A DNA stretch of 23,824 nucleotides from Euprymna scolopes (GCA_024364805.1 CM044516.1:67601859-67625682); one strand, 5' to 3'. Positions 8,650 through 18,428 are shown, counted from the stretch's first letter. The notes: a model not told the origin generated them from the letters alone. Numbers and translations are program-made.

Positions 8650-10984
8650 AGCTACATTTCATAGTTGATTTTTGTAAATATAGTTTTAACTATTAGTCGA
8701 TGTTATTATATATTGTATTTCATAGCTGATTTATGTAAATATAGTTTAATTATATGTTCATGTTATTATAAATTGTATTTCATAGTTGATTTAAGTAAAT
8801 ATAGTTTAATTATGTGTTGATATATTATATATTTTATTTCATAGTTCATTTTTGTAAACATAGTTTAATTATATGGTAATGCTATTATAAATTGCATTTC
8901 ATAGTTCATTTTTGTAAATATAGTTTAATTATATGTTGATGATTTTATAAATTGTATTTCGTAGTTGATTTATGTAAATATAGTTTTAATTAAATGTTGA
9001 TGTTATTATGTATTGTTGTTCACAGTTGATTTATGTAAATATAGTTTAATTATATGTTGATGCTATATATTTTAGTTCATAGTTGATTTATGCAAATATA
9101 GTTTCATTATATGTTCATGTTATTATAAATTGTAGTTCATAGTTGATTTTTTAATATAGTGTAATTATATGTTGATGATTTTATAAATTGTATTTCATAG
9201 TTGATTTATGTATATATGGTTTTAATTAATTGTTGATGTTATTATATATTGTAGTTCATAGTTGATTTATGTAAATATAGTTTAATTATATGTTGATGAT
9301 TTTATAAATTGTATTTCATATTGGATTAATGTAAATATAGTTTTAATTAAATGTTGATGTTATTATATATTGAATTTCATAGTTGATTTTTTAAAATATA
9401 GTTTTAATTATATGTTCATGTTATTATATACTGTGTTTCATAGTTGATTTAGTAAATTTAGTTTAATTATAAGTTGATGTCATTATATATTGCATTTCAT
9501 AATGGATTTATGTAAATATAGTTTAATTATACGTTCATGTCATTATATATTGTAATTCATAGTTGATTTATGTAAATATAGTTGAATTATATGTTGATGT
9601 TATTATATATTATATTTCATAATTGATTTAGTAAATATAGTTTAGTTGAATGTTGATGTTATTATATATAGTAAATCATAGTTGACTTATTTAAATATAG
9701 TTTAATTATATTTTCATGTAATTCTATATTGAAATTCTAATTGATTTATGTAAATATAAGTTTAATTATATGTTGATGTTATTATATATTGTATTTCATA
9801 GTTGATTTATGTAAATATAGGTTAATTATATGGTGATTTATGTAAATATAGGTTAATTATATGGTGATGTTATTATATATTGTATTTCGTAATTGATTTA
9901 TGTAAATATAGGTTAATTAGAAGTTGATATTTTTATACATAATTGATTTTTGTAAACATAGTTTAATTATATGTTGATGTTATTATATATTGTATTTCAT
10001 AGTTGATTTATGTAAACATAGTTTAATTATATGTTGATATTATTACATATAGTATTTCATAGTTGATTTTTGTAAATATAGTGTAATCATATGTTGATAT
10101 AATTATATATTGCAATTCATTTTTGATTTACTGAAATATAGTTTAATTATTAATTGATATTATCATATATTGTATTTCATAGTTGGTTTTTGTAAATATA
10201 GTTTAAATATATGTTGATATTATTATATATTGTAGTTCATAGTTGATTTATGTAAATATTGATTGAATTATATTTTCGTGTTATTATATATTGTATTTCA
10301 AAGTTGGTTTATGTAAATATAGTTTAATTATATGTTCATGGTATTATATATTGTATTTTATCGTTGATTTATTTAAATATAGTACACATATAAGTTGATG
10401 TTATTATATATTGTATTTCGTAGTTGATTTATGTAGATATGGTTTAATTATATGTTGATATTATTACATATTTTATTTCATAGTTGATTTTTTTAAATAT
10501 AGTTTTATTATAAGCTGATATTATTACATATTTTATTTCATAGTTGATTTATTTAAACATATTTTAATCATATGTTTATAGAATTATATATTGTATTTCC
10601 TTGTTGATTTATGTAAATATAGTGCAATTATATGTTCATGTTATTATATATTGTATTTCATTGTTGAGTTTTGTAAATATAGTTTAATTATATGTTGATA
10701 TTACTATATATTGTATTTCATAGTTGATTTATGTAAATATAGTTTAATTATATGTTAATGTTATTATATATTGTATTTCATAATTGATTTTTGTAAATAT
10801 AGTTTTATTATATGTTAATGTTGTTTATATTGTATTTTATAGTTGATTATTGTAAATATAGTTTTATTATTTGTTAATATTAATGTATATTGCATTTTAT
10901 TGTTTATTTTTATCAAATATAATTTAATTCTATTTTCATATTATTATATATTGTATTTCATAGTTGATTTTTGTAAATATAGTT
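8650..10984. repeat. 60-bp satellite array, left block (about 39 copies)
   Basis: The monomer is 60 bases long and very AT-rich. Its landmarks in order are TTTCATAGTTGATTTATGTA, AATATAGTTTAATTATATGT and TGATGTTATTATATATTGTA. About 39 head-to-tail copies run with mostly 0-15 differences each and few length changes. A local 33-base duplication is visible at about 9813-9868, where GATTTATGTAAATATAGGTT occurs twice. The flanks of the array are unrelated. Short frames inside it (for example 10843-11034) are by-products of the repeat and not genes. Confidence 0.95.
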
Positions 10985-11955
10985 TCACTAGCAATTTCGC
11001 CCGGCTTTGCTTGTGCCCTCTGTACTGTTCATAGCTGTATGTGCATATGTATATATTAAAAAGTGTGAATATGTACGGTAATGCCTTTCTATATATTATG
11101 TTTTCTTAACTATCATAGAGAAAAGTTGGTAAAGGCCGCAGGCGTCAATTTTTTTTTTTTTAATTTGACCCCAATTGTGATTCACTAAGCATTTATTGCT
11201 TTGGGCTCAAATTCAATTAAAATGTTTGACCCATGTTCAAGTAACCTAGATCTATAATTTCAAGTGTTTAGGCCCAAAATTGGCGGAGCAGTTTGGTAGA
11301 GTCTGCAAAGGTCATCTCTGTAAACTTTGACCTCTTGCCAGCTAAATTCCTGTCTAAAAACTGATTGAAAAGCTTGCTGTATTTCTGAATACCCTTTATG
11401 TAAATTTACAAGTGTTTAGACCAAAAAAAAGTTTGTTAAACACCGCAAGATCAAATCTTTTTAATTTTGACCCCTTGGAAGCCAAATTTTCAGAAAAAAA
11501 AACGATTAAAAAGCTTTCCCTATGTCTGAATACACTTTATGTAAAATTTCAAATGTTTAGACCAAATATTGACAGAGTAATTTTGTACAGACCGCAGAGA
11601 TCAATTTTTTTTTTAAATTTGACCCCAATTATAACCCATTAACCTTTATTGTTTTGGGCTCAAATCTAATTATAAAATTAGATTCATGTCCAAGTAACCT
11701 ATATTTACAATTTCAAGTGTTTAGAGCCAAAATTGGCGGAGGAGTTTGCTAGAGTTCTCAAATCGTTGAACTTTGACTCCTTAACAGCCAAATTTCTGGC
11801 TGACAACCGATTTAAACGATTTTCCTAAATCTCAATACTCCTTATGTCAAATCTGAAGTTTGAAGTCCGAAAATTAACAGAGTTATTTGGTGGGGAAATG
11901 TACATACGGACAGACACACACAGAGACATTTTTACTTTTATAGATATATAGATGG
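10985..11955 (+). mobile_element. Dispersed repeat family A, complete copy inside the satellite
   Basis: The element starts ACTAGCAATTTCGCCCGGCT and ends with ACATACGGACAGACACACAC, then TTTTACTTTTATAGATATAT and AGATGG. It interrupts a single satellite monomer: the left flank ends in GTAAATATAGTTT and the right flank resumes at TATGTTCATGTTAT. The interior is itself tandem, with five units of roughly 135-165 bases beginning near 11125, 11290, 11425, 11580 and 11745, each with a GGTAGAG-C-GCA-GGTCA block, TTTGACC and a TTTAGACC block. Units 4 and 5 resemble units 1 and 2 more than their neighbours, giving a higher-order period near 455 bases. No protein is encoded. Confidence 0.8.
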
Positions 11956-12445
11956 TATGTTCATGTTATCATATATTGTATTTTATAGTTGGTTTATGTA
12001 AATATGGTTTAATTAAATATTGATGTTATTATATATTGTATTCCATTTAATTCATGTAAATATAGTTTAATTATGTGTTCACGTTATGAGATATTGTATT
12101 TCGTAGTTGATTTATGTAAATATAGTTTAATTATATGTTAATGTTATTATATATTGTATTTGATGGTTGATTTTTGTAAATATAGTGCAATTATATGTTA
12201 ATGTTATTATATATTGTAATTCATAGTTTATTTATGTAAATATCGTTTGATATATGGTCATTTAATAATATATTGTATTTAATAGTGGATTTGTCTAAAT
12301 ATAGTTTAATTATATGTTTATGTTATTGCATATTGTATTTCATAGCTGATTTATGCAAATGTAGTTTAATCATGTTTATGGTATTATATATTGTATTTTA
12401 TAGTTGATTTTTGTAAATATAGTTTAATTTTATATTGATGTTATT
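11956..12445. repeat. 60-bp satellite array, right block (about 8 copies)
   Basis: This is the same 60-base monomer, in the same orientation and phase as the left block. It ends at GATGTTATTATTGCAGGAGG, where the Tc1/mariner fragment begins. The two blocks were a single array before family A inserted. Confidence 0.95.
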
Positions 12446-12449
12446 ATTG

Positions 12450-12727
12450 CAGGAGGACATAATATTCAATGAGCGACATCGTACAAGTCATGCTCTCTAC
12501 CAATCTAAGTTATGACACCACCATTGCCAACATCCTCAAAATGCATTGCTGGATTGCCACGAATAATAGGGACATGCCCAACGCGATAAAAACAAATGGT
12601 TATTGTGTTTGGTGTGGTTTCAAGTGATGGCCACATCATGCTACCTCATATCTTCGAAGTCGACTTCAAAATTAAAACCAAGTGTACCTGAATGTACTGT
12701 AGAGTGTGGTGATCCCCTGGTGCAATC
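12450..12727 (+). mobile_element. Tc1/mariner-family fragment, copy 2
   Basis: This is a plus-strand relative of the element at 182-917. ATATTCAATGAGCGACATCG corresponds to its start region (MFNERDR), followed by ACCATTGCCAACATCCTCAA (TIANILK), ATGCATTGCTGGATTGCCAC (MHCWIAT, compare MHSWISM), NNRDM, KTN, then VFGVVSSDGHIMLPHIFEVD in another frame and a decayed VIPW-type end at GTGGTGATCCCCTGGTGCAA. Like copy 1 it passes from the HTH-like start directly to KT-(KFPA), without the SDEK block. Homology stops abruptly at 12728, where GGGGG and TTAGGG units begin. It has several frame changes. Confidence 0.8.
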
Positions 12728-12731
12728 AGGG

Positions 12732-12752
12732 GGTTAGGGTTAGGGTTAGGGT
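12732..12752. repeat. Interstitial TTAGGG tract
   Basis: Three perfect TTAGGG units (12734-12751) follow a GGGGG run exactly at the break of the Tc1/mariner fragment. TTAGGG is the telomere unit of molluscs and vertebrates, unlike the TTAGG of most insects. The tract is too short to be a telomere. Confidence 0.8.
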
Positions 12753-12829
12753 CAGACCTTGGGTGTGAGAGCAGGACTCGACATTGGCCATAAGTCCAAA
12801 GAGACTTAGGCTTGGCTTCACAAGGAGTG

Positions 12830-12831
<2 letters not shown>

Positions 12832-12898
<67 letters not shown>
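12832..12898. repeat. (CA)n microsatellite
   Basis: An uninterrupted run of about 33 CA units. It ends in AAAAAGTGCCTTTTATATAT, the tail of a family A-like repeat whose consensus carries ACACAGACAAACACAG just upstream, so the run probably expanded from that tail. Confidence 0.95.
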
Positions 12899-12903
<5 letters not shown>

Positions 12904-13147
12904 TGCCTTTTATATATCAGTAGATAAATTTTAATTGAATGCAAAAATGTGATGCAACACAAAGCTCATCATAAACATTTATGTAGAATTTAAAAATAAA
13001 ATTGGCTCAGTTGTTTCGGAATCCATTGGAAACTCACTCAAAGAGACACACAATCACACAGACAAACACAGAAGGAGAAAGTTACTTTTGTATATAAGTA
13101 AATAGATTTTGATTGAAAGTGAAAATGTGATGCAGCACAAAGCCCAT
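12899..13147 (+). repeat. Two family A-like tails in tandem
   Basis: A block of about 65 bases (TTTTATATATCAGTAGATAA, then AATGTGATGCA-CACAAAGC-CAT) at 12908-12972 is repeated at 13086-13150 in slightly changed form. Between the copies lie AATTTAAAAATAAAATTGGC, TCAGTTGTTTCGGAATCCAT and ACACAGACAAACACAG, which match the tail of the 6566-7244 repeat. No coding sequence. Confidence 0.65.
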
Positions 13148-15110
13148 ATTAGAGCATTATTTCAGAAAACTGTGGAATACAGATTAAAGCTGGGTGCTGA
13201 AAAAGCGCGGGTTCTTCCTAAAGAGCGTACAATATTTAGGGCAGCTCTTTGACAGTAAAGGAAGAAAACCAGACTCAGATAGAGCTGAGTTTGTAAACAG
13301 CATGCCCGCACGCGATAAAGTTGTTAAACTCGAGGCTTTCTTGGAATTAGTAAGTTACTATAGCATACATGTCCCAAACGTATATGATATTAGAACTTAG
13401 TAAAAAAGCGCTCAAAATCGATACGGTCAGAAGAATGCAAACAGGCTTTTAAAAAGTTAAAAAGCTGTTGTCAAACAGGCCTATCGTTAGCATATTTCAA
13501 CCCGAAGAGGAAAATCATTGTAGCGGAAGATGGTAGTAGAGGGATTGGATGCTCTACTACTTCAAAAATTCGAGAATAGATCTGCAAAACTAATAGCTCA
13601 TTCCTCGAGAAAGTTACTGACCGCAGAACGAAATTACAATCAAGCCAGAAAAGAGAATTTAACAATAATTTATGCAGTAAAAGATTTCACAGGTTTTTAT
13701 ACAAATTAGAATTTATTTTGCAAACAAACCACAAACTGTTGATAACAATGTTTTGTTAGAAAAAATATACAAACTCATGCAGCAAATCATGCACAGTAAG
13801 TATTGAGTGATAACTTTAAAATAGAATATGTACCTTCAAAGAAGATAGGTCATCCTGACTGTTTATCAATATTGATACCTAAATATATGGAACCATTCGA
13901 AAGAACAGTAATAGCGGCCCAGAGAGACGAAATTGAATTGTTGGATCTGTTATTAGAGAACTTCCGGTTACGCTAAACATGAGAAAAATAGCAGAGAAGG
14001 ATAATTTTATTAGAAAAATGAAAAAAGCAAGTTTGGTTGAACAGCAAAGCTAAAAAAAGGAAATAGTGTGTCACGCTTTTCAATATGCAAACAGGTATTA
14101 CTATAAGCAGATAGATTAGTAATGCAGGCTACTCTACAAAAGAAAGTTATCAAAGAATTTCACATGGGATATCCAGAGATTTCATGAATGAAATTTTTAA
14201 TGAGATGTTATACTTATTGGACCAAGACGTACAACATTTGGTGAAACAGTGCAGAGGATGCTAACTGGTAGCAAGAGATACACTGAAAAAAGATTCAACA
14301 AAAGCCAAACACAGATGTATAGAGATGTAACAACGAAATGGAGTTTCATTCCATATTGATAAACAAGCTTTATTTGTCATTTTCGTTAGTAGCGTTGGTA
14401 GATGAGAGAAACTAGTTAAAGGAGAAAAAAAGGGCAAAGTCTTCAGTGTGTTAATGTGTTGGTATGGGTGTGTGTCGGTGTAAGTTCTTTAGCAGGATAA
14501 AGAATGTCTGTTTGGGTACAGCATGTGAAAATAAATGGTAGTTAGAAGAGAGCCATTGTTAGTTTGTAGTACTCACGTTCGTCCGGGGGCCAAAGCCCCC
14601 CAGTGACGTGTGCTGCCTGGCAGTGCAGCGAGAAAAAGAGGAGGAGGATTTCAGATTTCGCCTTTTATATACTCTGTCACGTGATAGAGAGCTGGTTTTT
14701 GATTGGACAAGCCAAGAAGAAAATGGATTTCAAATCTCGAGTCGAGAGAATTAGTTTCTGCCTGTGTTTGTAGGGAGTGTCGGCTGCTACAGATGTCTTG
14801 ATTGCATATCGACTATGCAGGGCCCATAAATGGATCATATTAAATTATCATTGTGGCAGTTTCACTGTGGCCAGAAATTGTTAAGTGCAGACATCCAATA
14901 GCAAAAAATTGAAAAAAATTCAATTAAATTTTCAGTCATTTTAGACTCCTGAAAACTTTAGTCAGCAACAATGGAACCCAGTTCATAGGATAAGAATTGA
15001 CGGAATTCTGTAAGCCATTGTCTATTGATCACGTAAAAACACCAGCATAGCTCCCAAGATTGAACAGACAGGCAGAAAAATTTAAACGAGCTCTGAATAA
15101 ATTTAAAGTA
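13148..15110 (+). mobile_element. Ty3/Gypsy LTR retrotransposon pol fossil
   Basis: Plus-strand fragments match a Ty3/Gypsy pol in the expected order. The reverse transcriptase end is seen as FFLKSVQYLGQLFDSKGRKP (about 13210-13270). The connection and RNase H region is at about 13400-13700. The integrase zinc-binding region is recognisable by a KEFHMGYP-like stretch near 14155, and the integrase core by HIDYAGPINGSYY near 14804 and by SNNGTQF near 14963. Gag, protease, most of the polymerase and both of its own LTRs are absent from the window. The element is broken in many places, clearly more than ten. A separate solo LTR lies inside it, so it is the older of the two. Confidence 0.8.
14328..14790 (-). 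mobile_element. Solo LTR inserted in the Gypsy fossil
   Basis: A 463-bp segment splits the integrase region and is flanked on both sides by AGATG (14323-14327 and 14791-14795). Its ends form a short inverted repeat of TGTARCA type. Read on the minus strand it carries promoter-like parts in order: CCAAT (14706-14702), an E-box CACGTG (14678-14683), a TATA box TATATAAAAGG (about 14672-14662) and, near the far end, AATAAA (14374-14369). This is the layout of an LTR with U3, R and U5. There is no internal coding sequence, so it is a solo LTR left by recombination. It has a GC-rich patch (GGGGGCCAAAGCCCCC) unlike the surrounding AT-rich DNA. Confidence 0.7.
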
Positions 15111-15129
15111 TTCAGAAAGTTTTGGCATA

Positions 15130-15545
15130 GGACGTAATCTCTGATGGATCTCTGATGGATTCCCAATCAGACTTTTTTAACTATCTAGTCGTTTTGAGCG
15201 ATGGCTCTTCAGCTTATGGGTCGAAATTTAAGGGTGATATGACAAGGTGATCAGCATTCCCAAATAGACTATGAGCATTTGTCACACAATCTTTAAGAAG
15301 TATGATCCAGAATAGATCAAGAAGTGCGGTTTGCTGATCCTCACGATGTGGGAGCCAGGTCAAGAAATTGACAGTTTGTGAAAGGGAATGCGATATAGAG
15401 AAACTATATGTGCTGTTTCTAGCTGTACCTGTGTAGCTTGAAAGACCGAGCCAATTAATGCAGTGAACATTAAAATCATCAAATACATGCATTTAGGATC
15501 TAGTATCTAAAGAGAGTGCCAAATCTATGGCATTAGAAGCTCGAT
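15130..15545 (-). mobile_element. LINE endonuclease domain fragment
   Basis: On the minus strand an open frame (15492-15214) reads HVFDDFNVHCINWLGLSSYT, then YSFSISHSLSQTVNFLTWLP, LLDLFWIILLKDC and SLFGNADHLVISPLNF. These are the last motifs of the APE-type endonuclease of Jockey/CR1-like LINEs: GDFNxHH-xW-G, SLTQIVxFPTR, LLDLxL and LGxSDHxVI. In this copy the G of GDFN is D and the S of SDH is A, so the nuclease is probably dead. Homology continues upstream to about 15545 in another frame (NAIDLAL-like). The fragment ends near 15130 beside the Gypsy fossil. Confidence 0.85.
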
Positions 15546-15856
15546 CGAATTTAGAAAATCAAATTCAAAATGGCGTAATGTAACCATATTATAAGGTATT
15601 TACAGCTTCTTTTCCAATTTTCGGATTTTAATCATGTCAAAGCGCACTTTATTTTCATTTTGATTGGTTGATTGTTGCTATTTCCTCTGATGAGTTAAGG
15701 GCAAAATAGATTCACTAACTGATATAATGATAAAATGATTGATTTTGTGCTATGAAACAGATACTGTCAAGAATTGTAAATGTCAACTGAATTAAAGGAA
15801 TAAATTGTAAGGTGGTCAACACCATGAACTTTGGAATATAGACTTTTGTAATTCAT

Positions 15857-15860
<4 letters not shown>
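15546..15860. other. No gene seen
   Basis: AT-rich sequence between the LINE endonuclease fragment and the TA microsatellite. I see no frame, inverted repeat or dispersed repeat that can be named. Confidence 0.5.

Positions 15861-15950
<90 letters not shown>
15861..15950. repeat. (TA)n microsatellite, 90 bp
   Basis: Forty-five perfect TA units. It directly precedes repeat B (GCTTCATTTTCTTCC), as a shorter TA run does at 18006. Confidence 0.98.
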
Positions 15951-15953
<3 letters not shown>

Positions 15954-16130
15954 TTCATTTTCTTCCTCGGCTAATGCAATAACTTTTTATACCCTATATT
16001 AAATATTGGTGTCAGTCATGACTATACATGGTCCGGATATGACCTTAAACTATATCTGATGGTGAGGCCCCAGCTTGCGGGCTTTGGGAAGTTTAGAGCC
16101 ACCCTTTAATTGTCATTGCTTCCAGGTCCA
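15951..16130 (+). repeat. Dispersed repeat B, copy 1
   Basis: CTTCATTTTCTTCCTCGGCT, AATGCAATAACTTTTTATAC, CCTATATTAAATATTGGTGT and GACTATACA recur in the same order at 18018-18110. This copy has a GC-richer 3' part (GGTGAGGCCCCAGCTTGCGG). It is not coding and its class is unknown. Confidence 0.6.
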
Positions 16131-16465
16131 CTCTGAGTGGTAGCACCTGTTAGGGCCCCAATTATGGGTCAAATAGAAATTGGCTTGAAAAAAAAAAAAC
16201 AAATATCTTCTATTAAAAAACTTTTCTTCAAAATAACTGGATTTGGCATTAAATAAGCTGAAAAGGGTTTGTATGCCATAAACGAACCAACCAACCAACC
16301 ATGGCTATAGATGTTATCCTAATATAATTATCCAAACTGGTCAGAATAAATGAACTCCACCTTCTAGTAGATGAACTGGATGTCAATATGATTTGTTAAG
16401 GATTACTGACAGATTAATATTAATACTGTTACAAAGGTGAATAAGATCAGCAATACTTCATCACA
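16131..16465. other. No gene seen; short CCAA run
   Basis: AT-rich sequence with an A12 run at 16188-16199 and four CCAA units near 16286-16301. No supportable gene. Confidence 0.5.
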
Positions 16466-17045
16466 TTATTTTTTTTATAATTTTATTGTTATAAAAATCG
16501 CTCTAGACAAGGCATGAAACCACTTGATGTAAGGAACTAACAAGAACAAAAGATGATTCCTATTAACTTGAAAAGAGCAAGGCTGTAGGTAGGAGGAAAA
16601 CAGTGAGCAGGAAGAGAGTTCCACAACCTTGCAGTTCTTGGAAAGAAGCTACTGGAATAGGAAGCTGTGTTACAGTGAGGAATTAAAACGACGAAATGAC
16701 CAACCTTTCAAAATACTTTGCTAATAACAGAGAGAAGACTCACAGGTCGATATTTAGTTGAGTCAAACCGATCATCAGCGTTTTTTAAGATAGGGACACA
16801 GAGGACTCCTTTCAACAAGAAGGGAAACAGGACTGAAACAAACAGGGATTGAATAATTTCAAGAGGATGGGGGAAAGTTCAAAGGCACAACGGTTGAGAA
16901 CAACAACAGGAATCAAATCTAGACAAGCAAAAAGATCAACCTCATCCTTAGAAGATGAAATGACCTGGAAACCATTACAAAAAGGAGGAATAGCAGACTT
17001 GCCACAATTAATAACACTATTATAGATACAACCATAACTACAAGG
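16466..17045 (-). mobile_element. LINE ORF2 fragment A, internally deleted
   Basis: This minus-strand LINE is read right to left. YNSVINCGKSAIPPFCNGFQ, VISSSKDEVDLF, then LDLIPVVVLNRCAFELSPIL and LLKLFNPCLFQSCFPSC are the linker and N-terminal part of the reverse transcriptase. VCVPILKNADDRFDSTKYRP and VSLLSVISKVFE follow in another frame (the finger motif KxxDxxxxxxYRPVSLL). The copy then jumps near 16690 to FQELQGCGTLF-like residues of the C-terminus (FFPRTARLWNSL in the family) and a 3' UTR ending in TATAA and poly-A at about 16468-16476. The palm with YADD is missing through an internal deletion, and a smaller deletion joins DLFA to LDLIPV. Confidence 0.8.
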
Positions 17046-17149
17046 AGGATCTCTGTTAATGGTCCTCGGAGGGATTGGACCTAGTAATTCACTCCCGTTC
17101 ATCCGTTTATTTGTTCGTTTGTTCACACTTTCCTTAATAACTACGCCTT

Positions 17150-17600
17150 GGATTTTTTAAAGATAGGGACAACAGGGAATTGTTTCTAGCAAGAAGGGAA
17201 ACAGGACTTAGAGAAGCAGAGATTGGATAATTTCAAGACGATAGACGAAAATTCAGGAGCACAATATTTGAGAACAGTAACAGGGATCAAGTCAGGACCG
17301 GAAACCCTAGATTGGTCAAAACTAGCAAGAATTAGCAACCCTTTTTGGAATGATGATTACAAAATCAAGAGGCTGACCTGTTTTCAAAGGAAAATCGAAA
17401 AGAACAGCACCAGAATTATTGAGAATTATTAAAGACGAGCAAAGAGATCAGCCTTATCCTAAGAAGATTATATAATCTGGAGACTATTAAAAGTGGATGA
17501 ATAGCAGGCTTGTCACTATTAATAACACTATTATAGATTTTCCAAAAATCACAAGAGCCAAACCTTTTGAGATCTGCTGAATGATTACTGGCGTGTATCA
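17150..17600 (-). mobile_element. LINE ORF2 fragment B
   Basis: This is a second minus-strand copy of the same LINE region, directly upstream of fragment A in transcription sense. RFGSCDFWKIYNSVINSDKP and AIHP start near 17565, SRLYNLLRIRL follows, and in other frames PLKTGQPLDFVIII-like, PDLIPVTVLKYCAPEFSSI and FSKSCFPSC appear, ending with VVPIFKK at about 17158. Unlike fragment A it keeps the roughly 190 bases between the DLFA and PDLIPV motifs, so the two are separate insertions or a duplication that later diverged. It has several frame changes and stops. About 100 unrelated bases separate the two. Confidence 0.75.
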
Positions 17601-18004
17601 CTAACAAATAGAGAAAAACAAATGTCACCTTAGAAGTTATTGATTTATTATCAGAAAATCGGTGGACCATATACTGTATGGATCACTGTTCAAAAAAGAT
17701 CGATAAATTTACTACAATTGCTACAACAATGTTATAGCAACAATTGAAAAGACTCATCCTTTAAAAAAAATTTCAGTGTTATTGATTTCCATGAAATTGT
17801 AAACATAGAAATATATTTTCTTTTCTATTTTGCATTGTACAATTCATAAATTTTGACCTTGGAATGTAAACAGTTCTTTGTTTTCATGATAAGTACAATT
17901 CCAGTTATTTTTATGGTACACAAAAATGTAGATCAACTCCATTTGGAATGTGAATGTGTGCACACCTCTGCTTTCATTCTATTCTCTTAATGTTTCATTT
18001 ATTC
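17601..18004. other. No gene seen
   Basis: AT-rich sequence. A short imperfect inverted repeat (CAATTGCTACAACAATG against TTATAGCAACAATTG) lies near 17714-17745. Nothing else can be named. Confidence 0.45.
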
Positions 18005-18130
18005 CTATATATATATATCTTTCATTATCTTCCTTTGTTAAAGCATAACTTTACATAACCCATACATAAACCCAAATTTATATTAAATGTCGGTGTGGGC
18101 CTTGGCACTATACAAAGACATTCAAAGTGG
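18005..18130 (+). repeat. Dispersed repeat B, copy 2
   Basis: After a short TA run, CTTTCATTATCTTCCTTTGT, TAAAGCATAACTTTACATAA, ATTAAATGTCGGTGTGGGCC and GCACTATACAAAG match copy 1 at 15951. The two copies differ by small insertions. The 300 bases that follow, to 18426, are AT-rich with no gene seen. Confidence 0.6.
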
Positions 18131-18428
18131 CTTCTACCAAGGCCAGGGACCACGCCACACATACACATTAAAAAAATGAAATCATCCAATTGGTGATTAA
18201 TCTGATGTTGCTAACATAAAAATTTTGATTTTATCAATTTTAAAAAGAATTATTCCGAAACCAAATTAAAATAAAATTATGTCGTTATATCAACGAAAAA
18301 AGTACAATTTTAAATAAATATATTTCAAATAAGTAACATTAGCTGGCACTTATTTATGAATGTTTATTGTTTTAAAATGAAGTAACTTGTAAAATTTTTA
18401 AAAAATTATTTAGAATAAAGAAGAAATA

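Noticed and set aside
10843-11034. Short hydrophobic membrane protein
   Set aside because: The frame lies within the AT-rich satellite and runs into the inserted repeat; the composition explains the hydrophobicity.
11412-11642. 76-codon frame in family A
   Set aside because: It crosses tandem units of a non-coding repeat and is not kept in the copy at 1918-2424.
8650-12445. CRISPR-like array
   Set aside because: The 60-base units are contiguous and vary throughout; there are no constant repeats with unique spacers, and the sequence is animal DNA.
12732-12752. Chromosome-end telomere
   Set aside because: Only three units, embedded between a transposon fragment and a CA microsatellite.
12646-12962. 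Two minus-strand frames rich in alternating Cys-Val
   Set aside because: They are translations of the CA microsatellite and neighbouring repeat, not proteins.
17714-17745. Short inverted repeat as transposon ends
   Set aside because: The arms nearly touch, there is no element body between them and no target duplication.
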